The notes: generated from the sequence alone by a model not told the origin. DNA of 64,000 bases from Septoria linicola (GCA_024114885.1 CP099421.1:2728001-2792000), one strand, 5' to 3'; numbered from the stretch's first letter, positions 21,776 to 32,615 are shown. Numbers and translations: made by a program.

Positions 21776-23713
21776 CTACCATTTGCCGCCTTTGCCTTTC
21801 TTCTTTTTATTCGCGCCTCCACCTCCTTGCTTCTGCTTTTGCTGCAAAACATCGCCTCCAGGCGTCGTAGGTCTGCTTCCTTCGCTGTCATTGCCGACAG
21901 CACCCTGCGAGAAGAGTGCTTGCCGAGCCTTTGCCTTCTTGCCCTTTGGCCGGTATGTGCTGCGATCACGAAGCGGCAACCATCGTTCTGGATCCGGCTT
22001 CTTGTTGGGGTCGTATTCCTTCGGCAAGCGCGACTTCCGAAGCTTCTTTGCCTTCTTCGGCTTCGTGTCTTCAGCTGGTCTCTTACGTGAGATCGGAGCT
22101 GCCGATGGCAGCTGTGCTACACCAGCATTCTCGAGCGCATCGACGTCAACCTTACTGACGAGGCGCTCAACTGGGGTCAGGCTTGCAATGTCTTGCTGCG
22201 AAGCTGACTGCGGCGATGCTGCCAGAAGTCCAGCCGCCGCATAGCGATCGTTGGGATCCGCCGCGTGCAGTTCTTCGAAGATTTCCTTAGCCAGATTCAG
22301 GTTTTCAGGGTTTTCTGTCTCTATTGAAGCTTTGCCTGCAGCCTTGAGCAAATGGGTCAAGCCAGGCAGGTGTTCTGTTTGTCCATGTCGTGCCCTTTGT
22401 CTGTAGCGTAGTGCAGCTTCTGCAAGCTCGCCACGCGCACTGGCCTTTCGGCCTTGACTGAGATATAGACTCACTTTCGTGGCGACTAGTCCAGGCGCAA
22501 AGCGTGCATCATGTTTTCCCTCCTCAAGCTGCTTGGAAAGACGCTCGAGCAGCTCTGTCGCGGCAGCGGCATTCCCAGTAGAGACGTACAGCTGCGTGAT
22601 CGTGAGTGCTAATCCAAGATCGGAGGGTCTCCTCTCTAGCGTAGGCAAGATGTGCTTGAGTGCGTCTTTCCCAGTCGCTCCTTTGGCATTTGCTGCAGCG
22701 TTCACTACAGAAAGTGAGTTGTGGTACGCATCTGTCGTCGGGGCCGACTGCTTCTTGAGCATGTCCGCCGTGGAGTCGGATGTGCCGCCGTACTTCAATG
22801 CCTGTAGAGCGGTTGCATGTTCGTTTCTCTTTAGTATTGAAGTCTGGAATTGGAAAGGGTAATCAGGCTTGAATGTCTCCACATCTTTGCTCGCCAGTCG
22901 TTGCGCCAGATACGGGTTCTGTGGTCCAGTTGTGGCGACAGTGTTGATTTGTGCGACGTGCCGTGTTACTGCATCGCTGAGAGCTTTGATGTCCAGACTT
23001 TGCGCGAGCTCACTGGCCTCTTGCTCTCGCCCCAATCGAGCCAGCACGTAGAGACGCTGCACTTTGATCGGCAGCAATTCCGCTTCTCGCTCCTCCTCAC
23101 TCAAGTCTTCCAGACTGACGCACAGATCAGCCGCTCTCTTCAGCAGCACTTCGCCTTGGCCCAGCTCTCCACGCGCGATACTGCCGCAAGCTGCGTTGTA
23201 AGCAGTCTCAAAGGCTTCCAAATCCTCTCGTCCAGGTTTCTTCTTCTCCACCAGGTCTCCTCTCCCCGACCATTCTAATTGTGCATCCACTGCCCCGCTG
23301 TTGATTCGAAGATCGGCTTCGGCATCCTCACCGACATCTGACGATAATTGCCTGTACAGCTCTGCGGCGCGTGAGAAATCCTCTTTCCGGTATCGCGACT
23401 GTGCTTCCACATGTGCATGTCCTCGCGATGAGCCCTTTGACGCCAGGTCTGCCGCAGCAGCAGGATTTCCCGATTTGTACAGTGCGTATGCGTGCTCCAG
23501 AGTCGCTCTTTCCTTGAGCTTTTCGCCACCGGCATTCAAGGTAGCAATGGCATCGGCATATCGGTCCAGCTTCAGCAAGGCCACGACCTTGACGTGCTGA
23601 GCTTCCAGGTCATTTTTGGAGGATTTGAGAGCGGCATCGGCAGCCCGCAAGATTTCGTCGTCGTCGCGGATCGTGGACTGCTTCAAGAGGGCAGCGAGCG
23701 TGGCGAGGGACAT
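21776..23713 (-). CDS. SRP72: Signal recognition particle subunit SRP72
   Basis: Protein core of the signal recognition particle, which targets nascent secretory proteins to the ER; forms a heterodimer with SRP68 and contacts 7S RNA. Single exon, 645 residues, normal length. TPR-like helical repeats span about residues 1-480 (repeated A-x-x-x-Y/L-x-x-x-x-x-A patterns, including H-A-Y-A-L-Y-K-S-G). A Lys-rich RNA-binding tail follows with the diagnostic segment D-P-E-R-W-L-P-L-R-D-R-S-T-Y at about 578-591, then Gln/Gly/Lys-rich residues. The start is the first ATG of the frame, immediately before an Ala/Leu helix. Confidence 0.95.
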   Translation of the reverse strand: MSLATLAALLKQSTIRDDDEILRAADAALKSSKNDLEAQHVKVVALLKLDRYADAIATLNAGGEKLKERATLEHAYALYKSGNPAAAADLASKGSSRGHAHVEAQSRYRKEDFSRAAELYRQLSSDVGEDAEADLRINSGAVDAQLEWSGRGDLVEKKKPGREDLEAFETAYNAACGSIARGELGQGEVLLKRAADLCVSLEDLSEEEREAELLPIKVQRLYVLARLGREQEASELAQSLDIKALSDAVTRHVAQINTVATTGPQNPYLAQRLASKDVETFKPDYPFQFQTSILKRNEHATALQALKYGGTSDSTADMLKKQSAPTTDAYHNSLSVVNAAANAKGATGKDALKHILPTLERRPSDLGLALTITQLYVSTGNAAAATELLERLSKQLEEGKHDARFAPGLVATKVSLYLSQGRKASARGELAEAALRYRQRARHGQTEHLPGLTHLLKAAGKASIETENPENLNLAKEIFEELHAADPNDRYAAAGLLAASPQSASQQDIASLTPVERLVSKVDVDALENAGVAQLPSAAPISRKRPAEDTKPKKAKKLRKSRLPKEYDPNKKPDPERWLPLRDRSTYRPKGKKAKARQALFSQGAVGNDSEGSRPTTPGGDVLQQKQKQGGGGANKKKKGKGGKW

Positions 23714-24874
23714 GATTCCATTGACCAGCTATCATAGGCCCCCAATATGATCTTCACTGTCGAAAAGAGCCTCCAGCGGGTAACTAGTCGTATGTCGTTG
23801 CATTCGCTGGTCGTTCATCAGCAGACGTGGACGATTTGAGCTTGGCGTGGAGAAACTGTTCGCCCGTGGAAGGTGCCCCACACCCCTCCTTCCTCCTGCT
23901 CCTGCTCTGCCTTCCTTTCGCCTTCACTGCTTCTGTACACGACAGTGCCTGCGCCATGACGATATGCCCCGATAGTGGTTGGCCCCATGAGATGCAGAGC
24001 ACTATCATGCACGATAAATACACCGTACCGAGCGTCAAGACTCTCTGCATAGATCGCATTGGTAAACTTCAAGATCCGTCCCTTCTGGACATTACACACG
24101 ATCACTTGGTGAGGACTCGTGATTGTCGCTCTTTCCTTCCTCGTGGCGCTTGACAAGAGCAAGGAGGTGCATATACCTCGAGCATCGGATGGCTGCGCAG
24201 AGATCCGCCCAGCCATCCTCCATGGACTTCCGTCGCGCTGGACAGGCCTGCAACGTGCTGGATCCGACACGCTGCCATCACATATCCGCAAAGCCCTCGT
24301 CCTTCCTACCGGACGGACGGAGGCGAATTCGCGTTGCACTTCCGCATAGCATAGATTCCAGCGATTCCCGGACGGAATATCACGATCCGGGGCCCTGGTC
24401 AGGCTTCAAAAGCCGTCGCTAACTAGTCTCGCTTAACAATCACACCAAGTGTATTGTACTGAGACAAGTTCAAGACTATGCAATGATCACATTTGCAACT
24501 CGCAGATACTTGCCCAGAGCAGCTGGTTCTCTGCGCGGCAAGACGGCCCGATACTGTAACAGAAGCCATGTCGCCCGACTGCTTGGATCATTACCATAGC
24601 TCCAAGTCGGCTCGCACATAAGATCCGGCTGACGCCGCTCTATAGGTCGAGTACGCAACACTGGCAGGCATCTACTAGACAGGCAGCTTCCAGATTCTGA
24701 TAGGCAGCACAACGAGCATGGCAAAAGGCCCTTGGCGGAATTGTGTCAAGCCGACTATCGTGCTAGCTCACGCACATGCTGTCGTGGCTGCTGAAGCAGA
24801 TCTCTTGGTCAGAAAGAACTCATTTCGAAATCAGTCACTGTCATCAACTGCTGTTCTCGAACAATGCTAACATC
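23714..24874. other. Intergenic between SRP72 and the CFEM receptor gene
   Basis: A divergent promoter region of about 1.16 kb. Two overlapping frames (- 23818-24339, 173 codons; + 23827-24153, 108 codons) are open, but neither has a domain or convincing composition. Left unassigned. Confidence 0.4.
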
Positions 24875-26684
24875 ATGCGATTCTCCTGGAGTGCGGCAGC
24901 ATTATCGCTCATCGTGCAGGTTGCATGTGCCGAAAATGCCCATAACTTGACGTCCGAGAATGTGTTGGCGTTACTCCAGACTATGCCAGAGTGTGGAGTG
25001 AGTTAAAAAGCAACGAGCCATCCTAAGAACATGCCTCTGACACCTGCTTAGCGGACCTGTCTTTTGACCACGATTTCTGCTTCGCCTTGCAAGCCTGGTA
25101 ACCTCACATGTACTTGTGAGAACAGCGCAATTACCGATACGACCACGGAATGTGTACTGCAGAGTTGTTCTGTCAAGAATCAATTGAGTGAGTAGCGGAT
25201 TGTTGCATGTATCAACGGTTCATAGCTGAGAGTGACCAGCCACAAAGAACATTACAGAGACCCTGTGCCAGCGTCCCATACGAGACAGGCGAGGGCCGGG
25301 TCTGCGCAGTATCATTGCCGGACTTATTCTTGCGACCACCGCGCTGGCCTTGAGATTGGCTTCGAAGATCAACTCACCATGCGGTGGCAACGACGGCTGG
25401 TCCACCACGCTCTGGTGGGACGACGCCGTGATTGTTTTCGGCTTTGCCCTCATCATCCCCATCGACTATGCATCTTTTCTGCGTAAGTTGCGTGAAAGTG
25501 CCCTACTTGTTCGATCACTCACAGTTCGCAGTCAGCCGAGCAGGAATCGGAACGGATGTCTGGACACTGCCATTTGCAAACATTACCAGGATACAGAAAG
25601 TACGTATGTGGTTAGTACTGGCAGGTACAATACTGACGTGAACAGATATACTACTGGTGCGAGGAATTCTACCTTGCGGCCTTGCCGACCGTGAAGATAT
25701 CCTTGTTACTCACTTACCTTCGGATCTTCCCATCGCAGCGGTTTCGATATGCTTGCTACTTCGTTATCGGTCTGAATATATGCTACGCGATAGCGTTTGT
25801 TCTGGTGTCAGTCTTTCAGTGCTTGCCGGTCCACTGCGCATGGAACAATTGGTCGGGCGAACATGACTGCAAATGTAGTAACATAAATGCCCAGGGCTGG
25901 ACCTCAGCGGCCTTCAATGTCTTGCTGGACTTCATCACGCTCGGTCTACCACTTCCACAGCTATGGGCGATGAAACTGAACAAGCGGAAGAAGTTCTGGG
26001 TTATGCTCATGTTCGGTATGGGATTCTTCGTCACCATAGTCAGTATCCTGCGGTTGCAGGTGCTGATCGAGTTCGGAGATTCGCGCAACTTGACTTGTAA
26101 GTGACGCTATGGCACAGTATCGGTTGAATGCTAATCAAAGCGTAGGGCACTACGTGGCAGTAGGATACTGGAGCACCACTGAGCTGCACGCCTCCGTTAT
26201 CACTGCATCTATGCCTTCGATTAGACATCTGCTCCGCCGGTACATGCCCTACGTGATGGGTCAGTCCACGGGTGGCACGGGCGCCTCTGGTGGGCAGGGA
26301 GTGTCAACGGGCCGGTCCCATCGCACGACGATCAAGTCTACCAAGGACATTACAATACGTACGATGGACAGTGACGAGGAGAACATCATTTCTCTAGACT
26401 TTTACAACAGCACGAATCGTACTGCTCCGCTCGATGCCTGCAGCAGCACGAATCGCAACCCTACGCTGGACAGCTTCGAAGGCATGAATCACAGCCCGGC
26501 GCTCGACAGTCATGACCACACGAGTCGAACAACACCTGGCCATGAATATCGCATGAGCGGTAACAAACGCACGCTGCCCTTGCCAAGCGATGATGCCTAC
26601 ACTCACTCCACGACAGAGACAATTGTCACAGCAGGCGATGGTGCCGAGTCCGCAAGGAGGAAGAAGAGAAGAGGTTGGTTCTGA
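24875..26684 (+). CDS. CFEM-domain PTH11-like GPCR
   Basis: Fungal seven-helix receptor with an extracellular CFEM domain, the class typified by Magnaporthe Pth11 (surface sensing). Six exons, 24875-24997, 25052-25187, 25240-25482, 25532-25599, 25646-26096 and 26146-26684; five introns of 45-54 bp, every phase consistent, 519 residues. The signal peptide covers residues 1-19. The CFEM region (about 20-95) has eight cysteines, including the C-x-C-E-N and C-V-L-Q-S-C segments. Hydrophobic helices follow from about residue 105 to 385, with the conserved D-D-A-V-I, E-x-F-Y-L, D-F-I-x-x-x-L-P and Y-W-S-T-x-E motifs. The long cytoplasmic tail is Ser/Thr/Asn-rich and ends in basic residues, including three loosely repeated N-R/H-x-x-x-L-D units. 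Ligand unknown. Confidence 0.92.
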
Positions 26685-27303
26685 AAGAGACAGAGGATGA
26701 GCACCAAATGCGGAGCAGGTCGTCCCACCGGTAGCAGTACGATCTGCCTGACCACAGCATTTATGCAACAACGTAAATCTACCACGATATTTCAAACACA
26801 CATACTTGTTGACGGGATACCCAGCACTTTGCCGAAAACTGATCCCTCATACTCTGCAACCTCGAACGCCTCTGCCAACATCACGAGGGGGTTCTCTCTG
26901 CACACACCAGCGGATGGCGCCAACGAACATCCCGACCGGCACTTTCTTCGGATGAATACCAGTCTGCCGGCCAACAGGGCTCCCATGTGCTCAAGCCGGG
27001 AGAACTCCACCCGCGATTCTGAGACGAACAACCAAGACTTCAAGACACCACAGAACCTCCGTCGACAGCCGACTGGTCTCTGGATCATGTGCTCGGTCGA
27101 CGAACTCTTCTTGGGCACGCTCTCCGTGCTGCTGAAGTCTTTTAATGCACAAGTCTGCCGACAAATGGCTCACACATTGCGCTGCGAGCTACAGTTGATG
27201 TGGATTCGGGTACAGCATGATGGATAGCGGTCGACGAGTGCAGTATTATTGTATCGCGCGATGGAATGGAATACCAGGACCTGTGAATATCTGGCGTCTT
27301 CCA
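26685..27303. other. Convergent 3' flanks
   Basis: Between the stop codons of the CFEM receptor (+) and the flavin monooxygenase (-). An open frame on + (26697-27227) has no domain and a poor start context. Treated as untranslated or intergenic sequence. Confidence 0.4.
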
Positions 27304-29213
27304 TCACCGCCTGCCCTCGAGGTAAGGCCGCAGCGGCTCTCCAAGTGCTTCTTTCTGAATCTGCAGCGCAACAAACCGAGAAAAGAATCTCGAAGTGCGG
27401 ACTTCTCCTCCCGCATAGTACAGTTTCGGATCTAGATCGCCTGGTCAGCACGACACGTCTCACCATCTCTCACAAATAATTCAAAAGGGAATAAAACAAG
27501 AAGAGACTCACGACCCGCCAACCTCGCATACCCCCTCAACTCCCCCTCCGCATCAGGACCATAGTAATCATCCATCTGCTCAGCAATGTCGTGACCAACA
27601 ATCTTCGCTGCATCCGGGCGGAAGTCGTGGTTGTAACCTGTTGCCAGAACGATGAGGTCTGCTTTGACTTCTGTCCCATCTTCAAAGAGTAATCCTTCAG
27701 ATGTCAGTCCACGGACGGGGACTGCTTTGACTTGAATCTCGCCATCAATAATCCGCTGACATGAGCCTGTATCGATGTAATGTCCACCGAATCGGATCTG
27801 GAGGTTTGTAGCCAGATCGCCGAATCGGTCGACTTTGAATCCCGCTTTCTCCAGATCATCGAAGCGCTTTGGATTCTGCTTGATTACATGGTGTACATTT
27901 CTATTCGTCATTTCTCGAGAAATTTTGAGCGGGTTCGTGAGTTGTCTTCTATCAGGAATCTCGTTTGGTTGCCCGCGATGGTAGTCTTTTGCTTGAGTCT
28001 TGGCTAGCCACTCGCCAGGGAAGATGAATGTGGGGCTGCGCTGGACCATGGTCACGGACATTTGGGCGTTGGCCATGTCTTCGGCGATGTCGTGGGCTGT
28101 GTTGGCTGCGCCGATGACGACGCCGTGTTGGGAGTGGAAGGTGTTGACGTTGTGGTAGTTGGCCGAGTGGATGATTGTGCCGCGGAAGCCGCTTGATTTG
28201 ATGTTTGATGGGGAGGCCCAAGATGGGGATACGGGGGTTGTTTGGCCTGGGCCGATGGCAAGGACGAGGTTTTGGGCTTTCCATGTGTTTATGCTTGATG
28301 CTGTGCTGGCGGTTACCGACCATGTCTGGCTTGACGAGTCCCAGACGGCTTTGTCGATGCTAGTGCCCTCGCGAATGTTTAGGTTGTGCTTCGTCGCCCA
28401 AGCTTTGTATGCAGACGCGATACGCTTGGCTGGAACCATGTCTGGGTCGTCTTCGTCGAACGTTCGCCCAAGAGGCATGTTGCCGTACTCTTTGATCGTG
28501 TGCCACTTGAGTGAGTCGTAGCGATGGGCCCAGGAGTCTCCAATAGCAGGTCGGCTGTCGAAGAGGATGTTCGGTATGCCAAGTGCAGTCAGGCGGCCTG
28601 CCACAGCTAGGCCACTCTGCCCGCCACCGACAATAGCAGCTTCGTATGCGACATCTTCAGCATGGCCGTTGGTAACGCTGTTGCTAGTTGCGCTCGCATC
28701 GTCCGGATGACCATGGCCTTCATAATTCTCAAGCCACGTTCGCAGCATCCAGATTTTCCAATGGTCGCCGTCTAGCATCACAGACACGATACCGGCGCCA
28801 TTTCCAACAAGATGTCCATCTTTGATTGTGAACGTTACGTCGAACTCCAGCCAACTAGTATCGAGGACATCTATACGTCTAGCTTCATTATCGCTGTTCA
28901 GGCGGAAGTTGGAGCATTGCTTATCACGCCTGAGACGAGAAAGCGTGCTGAGCACTTTCTCGGCAGAGTAGAATGTGCGAAATGTATCAGTAAAGGACAA
29001 GAGGTCTCGCCAGATTGCGAATGATGCTAGATCATCTTGCTTGAGGTTGTTAAGCTTAGAAATGGCGGTCTCTCCGACGCTCGCACGGTCAGTCCCGTTC
29101 GGTATTGTGGCTTCTGGTAATCGTCCCGGGATGTCTTCGAATCTTGCAGCTGGAGTACGCATTTGGGATGATGTAGAACCAGTGCGGTGGCGCAAATTGA
29201 GGCGGGCAGTCAA
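27304..29213 (-). CDS. Flavin-containing monooxygenase with NTF2-like N-terminus
   Basis: Class B flavin monooxygenase (FMO/Baeyer-Villiger type) that would use FAD and NADPH to oxygenate small substrates. Two exons, 27512-29213 and 27304-27440, with a 71-bp intron in phase; 612 residues. Residues about 60-165 look like an NTF2/SnoaL-type fold, common in front of fungal FMO domains. FAD site G-G-G-Q-S-G near residue 195. FMO signature F-x-G-x-x-x-H-x-x-x-Y (F-R-G-T-I-I-H-S-A-N-Y). NADPH-site region V-V-I-G-A-A-N-T-A-H, in which the usual second glycine is replaced. A-T-G-Y motif near the end of exon 1. The short exon 2 adds the expected Y-Y-A-G-G end. Substrate unknown. Confidence 0.9.
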
Positions 29214-29823
29214 TAAAGCAGATCGGGGCTTGCAGCACCGGAAAATACTATCCTACATTAGTAGTCTTAACTCTTAGGAGTGAGCAAGCTATACGGCAGC
29301 TCGGCAGTTGCCTCATTCCGAGGCAACGGTAGCTCAAACATCACTGATCAGAGTGAGGACGAAGCCGCTGAACCCTAGTGTGCAAGCTGTGCCTGAACGC
29401 TGATCCTCGCAGTGTGCCTCTTGTTCCTCTTCAGGCATGTGGACAATGCTAGTGCACTGGACGCACAATTGCCGGCTAACTTTCGCAAACAGACCGGCGG
29501 TAAGACTTAATATATGCGGCGCAGCACGGCAGCAGTGCTCGATGTAGCTAAGAACAATCAATAATCATGATCAAGGAGTACGATGGCGATCACGAGCTCG
29601 TAGATGGGGCTCATATGGCGAGCCCGGTGTGATGAGCCATTGTCCATATTTGAAACAATGCGATGGTATGTAACCGGCATCTCGTGGGCAGGGTCGTGGT
29701 CGTCTTGGCGTGCTGATCCTCGTCAAGAAAGTTGATAGCATCATAGAGCTAGCTTCACGTCTATCAAAAAAGTGCCTTTAGCACACACTCGCCATTGCAA
29801 CAACACATCGACCAACAGCAACC
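29214..29823. promoter_or_regulatory. Divergent promoter region FMO / CBP3
   Basis: About 610 bp between two divergent start codons; no coding sequence supported. No individual motif identified with confidence. Confidence 0.4.
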
Positions 29824-30822
29824 ATGGCCAGCAAGAACGCGTGCACCAGCTGCCTCCGCGCACTGCGCCAACAATCCTCCCTCTCAACCGCAAAGCAAAC
29901 AAGAATCCCACGCTCCTTCAGCAGCACACCTCTCCGCGCAGTAGAAGACTCCGCCAAAACCAACCCCTACGCCTCCCAACCCCAACGCCCTCCTCCACCC
30001 AAAGACTGGGACGCCCACACACCCACCACCGACCAAAACCCCATCACCAACTTCGCCGCCACTCTCCGCTCCAACTCCGCTCTCCGCAGCACCACAGAAC
30101 CCTACATCGCCTACGGCTCCACCGAAGACCTCTTCCGCGCCTGCGCTGCCCAATGCTCCTACACCATCCCCTCGGCGCTCACCACTCCACCTACCTCCCC
30201 GCCTCAAAACGCCTCCGGCGACCATCTCGGCTCCGGCACAGGCTGGTGGCTCGAACCCAAATCCTCTGGCGGTTTAGGTTTAGAAGTCACATTCAATTCC
30301 TGGGCGCAAGTTCTCTATTTACACATGTGGCTTCTCACCGTGCGATTACGCTGTTTTCCAGAAAAATACGTCAAAGACTGGCATCAGAATTTGCTGGATC
30401 ACTTCTTCTACGCGGCGGAAGACCGCATGGCGACGTGGCATGGAATGGCAGCGCGGGGGGTCCGGAATAAGAATTTGAAGGATCTGTGGACGCAGTGGAG
30501 AGGAGTGCAGCTTGCATATGATGAGGGTTTGATCAAGGGCGATGCGGTGATGGCGACGGCGGTGTGGAGGAATGTGTTTAAAGCGGATCCGGAGGTGGAT
30601 GTGAAGGATTTGGGGGTCGTGGTGGCGTATTTGTATCGGGAGTTGCAGAGACTGGGGAGGTTGGATGATGTGAGTGTTACAGAGGGGAACGTGGTGTTTG
30701 GCGATCCGAGGGGGATTGTGGAGCAGACGGGGTTGAGTAAGGAGAGTGTGTTGAAGCAGGCGGCGAAGAAGGCGGAGAGGATTGAGGATGTGGGGATGCC
30801 GCCGGAGCATCAGCCGTCGTAG
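29824..30822 (+). CDS. CBP3: Cytochrome bc1 assembly chaperone CBP3
   Basis: Mitochondrial ubiquinol-cytochrome c chaperone (UQCC1/Cbp3 family). With Cbp6 it binds newly made cytochrome b at the mitoribosome and starts complex III assembly. Single exon, 332 residues. Residues 1-40 are a basic, Ser/Arg/Gln-rich mitochondrial presequence with a F-S-S-T-P-L-R motif. The chaperone domain (about 150-285) contains the family pattern F-N-S-W-A-Q-V-L-Y-L-H-M-W-L, the R-L-R-C-F-P segment, W-H-Q-N-L-L-D-H-F-F and R-N-K-N-L-K-D-L. The first half has unusually C-rich codons compared with the second half, probably composition drift. Confidence 0.92.
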   Translation: MASKNACTSCLRALRQQSSLSTAKQTRIPRSFSSTPLRAVEDSAKTNPYASQPQRPPPPKDWDAHTPTTDQNPITNFAATLRSNSALRSTTEPYIAYGSTEDLFRACAAQCSYTIPSALTTPPTSPPQNASGDHLGSGTGWWLEPKSSGGLGLEVTFNSWAQVLYLHMWLLTVRLRCFPEKYVKDWHQNLLDHFFYAAEDRMATWHGMAARGVRNKNLKDLWTQWRGVQLAYDEGLIKGDAVMATAVWRNVFKADPEVDVKDLGVVVAYLYRELQRLGRLDDVSVTEGNVVFGDPRGIVEQTGLSKESVLKQAAKKAERIEDVGMPPEHQPS

Positions 30823-30914
30823 AGGAGGAAGGAGAAGAGACGAGATGATGAATGTATAGTAGGGTTGAGCGGAAAAGCTGCAACATCACGAATGTATAGA
30901 AGTTGGCTGCATAA

Positions 30915-31725
30915 TTAACGTCTTAGACTCCAGGACTCACGATGCCCGCTACTCGTGATAGCCATCCGTCTTCCACGCGGCGGATCCGGGAAGCAGCTGG
31001 GCTGCCAAAAGATTCCGTCAACCTCCACAGATGGCACACCTCGTTTTTCGCGTTCCACGTTTGCCTCTTGAATGTCGTCTACGTCCTCCATGAACAAAGT
31101 TATCTTTTGTTGCTGTGCGCGAGCTCTCAGAAGATCCGTCCGAAAGTCTAGTCTCGCCTGTTCCGAGGGCCGTGACATGTAGCCGTGTTGTGCATGCCAT
31201 TCGCAAACTTCGAGGTTCGCCGAGGGATCTCGAGTGTGGCCCAGATAATTTGACAGTATGAGCGTCTTCAGCTTCGGGAATTCTTTCCTCAAAGCAGTCG
31301 TAAATTCCCCAAAGCACAACATGGGCGTGATAATATGCAGCCTCTCGAGCTCCGGCCATTGGCTGACTTGCTTAAGAAAGTCGTGCTGACCCCATTCCCA
31401 GTAGAGCTCAAGTGAGCGTATGTGGTCCGTTCTTACGCGATTGTGCCAAATACTGAGCTCGGCCAACTCCCCCTGGACCTTCTTGCATGACAACAGGAGG
31501 CCGAACAACCCCTCGCACGCTTTCATCGCGGATCCGCTCTCACGAAAAAGGAGGACTTATGATCCAAACGCCCTCATCATCCTGGATGACTGCGGAGTAG
31601 ATTGCGTTGCGAATTTCGGAAGGGAAATGCAGGAACGAGTGCTGTATCCTCTTCTGATCGAAAGGCGAGGCGGTCTCGCGATCAAGGCCGTTCGCGATAG
31701 CGAAACTTGATGTCAATTGTGGCAT
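30915..31725 (-). CDS. F-box-like/2EXR-type protein with a frame break
   Basis: The first frame (31725 to 31540) encodes about 61 residues with F-L-H-F-P-S-E-I-R-N-A-I-Y, the short motif that opens many uncharacterised fungal F-box-like (2EXR-type) proteins. The second frame (31526 to 30915) continues in leucine-rich, LRR-like style (W-P-E-L-E-R-L-H-I-I, K-L-K-T-L-I-L-S). They are separated by a one-base shift at a run of five A (31545-31549, five T on the coding strand). Deleting one base would join them into about 267 residues with a smooth Pro-Pro-Phe-Arg-Glu-Ser junction. No intron explains the shift. Probably one gene with a sequence error or a recent frameshift; function unknown. Confidence 0.55.
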
Positions 31726-32003
31726 GGTGGTTTGCGGAGAGTCTTTCGTATTTTGTAGAGTAGTTGTGGTTCATCCGTAGAATATATGCAAGCGGAAATG
31801 TCCTCTGCCAAGCTTGCATCAAAAGCTACCAGACTCTCTGTATTGTGTGAGAGCTGCCTGAGTGAGTGACTCATTTTGGCACGTGGGATCGCCATATGGC
31901 ATCCCGGGGCGTTCCAATTGCATTCGGTCTACTGCGACGACTATGTGCATGAGCTTCAATGAGAAGATGTCCATTGAGCGCGCGTGTTGTGTTCGAGGCT
32001 ATC

Positions 32004-32348
32004 TCACGCCTTGCCCACACCGCGCCACAGATCATCTGGCAAGTCCATACCGACCCTCCTCGCCGTCAACTTGACACGCTCCTCCTCAGTCATGTTCATG
32101 CCTGGGTTGTAGCGCTCGACGAGTGTGGTGTAAAGACGCTGTGCAGCGAGATACTGCACATATTGCTCTGCTTCATCTAGCCTCTTTTCATCAGACTTTG
32201 GCATGGATGTCGATTCGGTTTGGGCTGCGAAGTCTGCGCGGATGTGCTTGTGCATTGGCGATGGGTTGGCGAGAATTGATGGCGATCGAGCGGGCAATTC
32301 GCGCAGAAAGCGACGGTAGAGAGAGCGGGCTTGCACGGAGACGGACAT
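32004..32348 (-). CDS. FMC1: ATP synthase assembly factor FMC1 (LYR-like)
   Basis: A 114-residue single-exon protein of the LYR/complex-1 superfamily, class FMC1, a mitochondrial matrix factor for F1 ATP synthase assembly at elevated temperature. The LYR-type motif S-L-Y-R-R-F-L-R-E-L is at residues 9-18, followed by helices with Y-V-Q-Y-L-x-A-Q-R and L-V-E-R-Y-N-P-G-M-N-M-T-E-E-E-R, typical of FMC1. Length is as expected. Family assignment is by motif; specific function is inferred from the family. Confidence 0.85.
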   Translation of the reverse strand: MSVSVQARSLYRRFLRELPARSPSILANPSPMHKHIRADFAAQTESTSMPKSDEKRLDEAEQYVQYLAAQRLYTTLVERYNPGMNMTEEERVKLTARRVGMDLPDDLWRGVGKA

Positions 32349-32435
32349 GACGGCAGTGATGAACGAAAGGATTTGTTAGTAGTGCTTTGATGTCGGTTGC
32401 ACGAAAGAAGAATGTCCATCTCGAAGGAGTGGCTG

Positions 32436-32457
32436 CTCCTCCTCCTCCTCCTCCTCC
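32436..32457. repeat. CTC/GAG trinucleotide microsatellite
   Basis: About seven copies of CTC in a row, in the region between FMC1 and the SnoaL-like gene. Non-coding; likely length-variable between isolates. Confidence 0.85.
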
Positions 32458-32497
32458 GCTTCCGCATTGCCAAGGCTGTACCGCTAGGCTGACCAAT

Positions 32498-32509
32498 ATA
32501 GATAGATAG

Positions 32510-32551
<42 letters not shown>
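32498..32551. repeat. TA dinucleotide microsatellite with GATA edge
   Basis: A short GATA-type tract runs into about 19 consecutive TA units. It sits in the 267-bp divergent promoter between FMC1 (-) and the SnoaL-like gene (+), so its length may affect promoter spacing (inference). Confidence 0.9.
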
Positions 32552-32554
<3 letters not shown>

Positions 32555-32615
32555 GTCTTCACGCTGTTTCTCGCGTGGCAAGAAATGATGCATTGATATC
32601 TTGATATATTCGACC

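Noticed and set aside
23818..24339. 173-codon minus-strand open frame upstream of SRP72
   Set aside because: No domain, low-quality start, overlaps another open frame; not distinguishable from chance.
26697..27227. 176-codon open frame between the receptor and FMO genes
   Set aside because: Lies in convergent 3' flanks; no recognisable sequence features.
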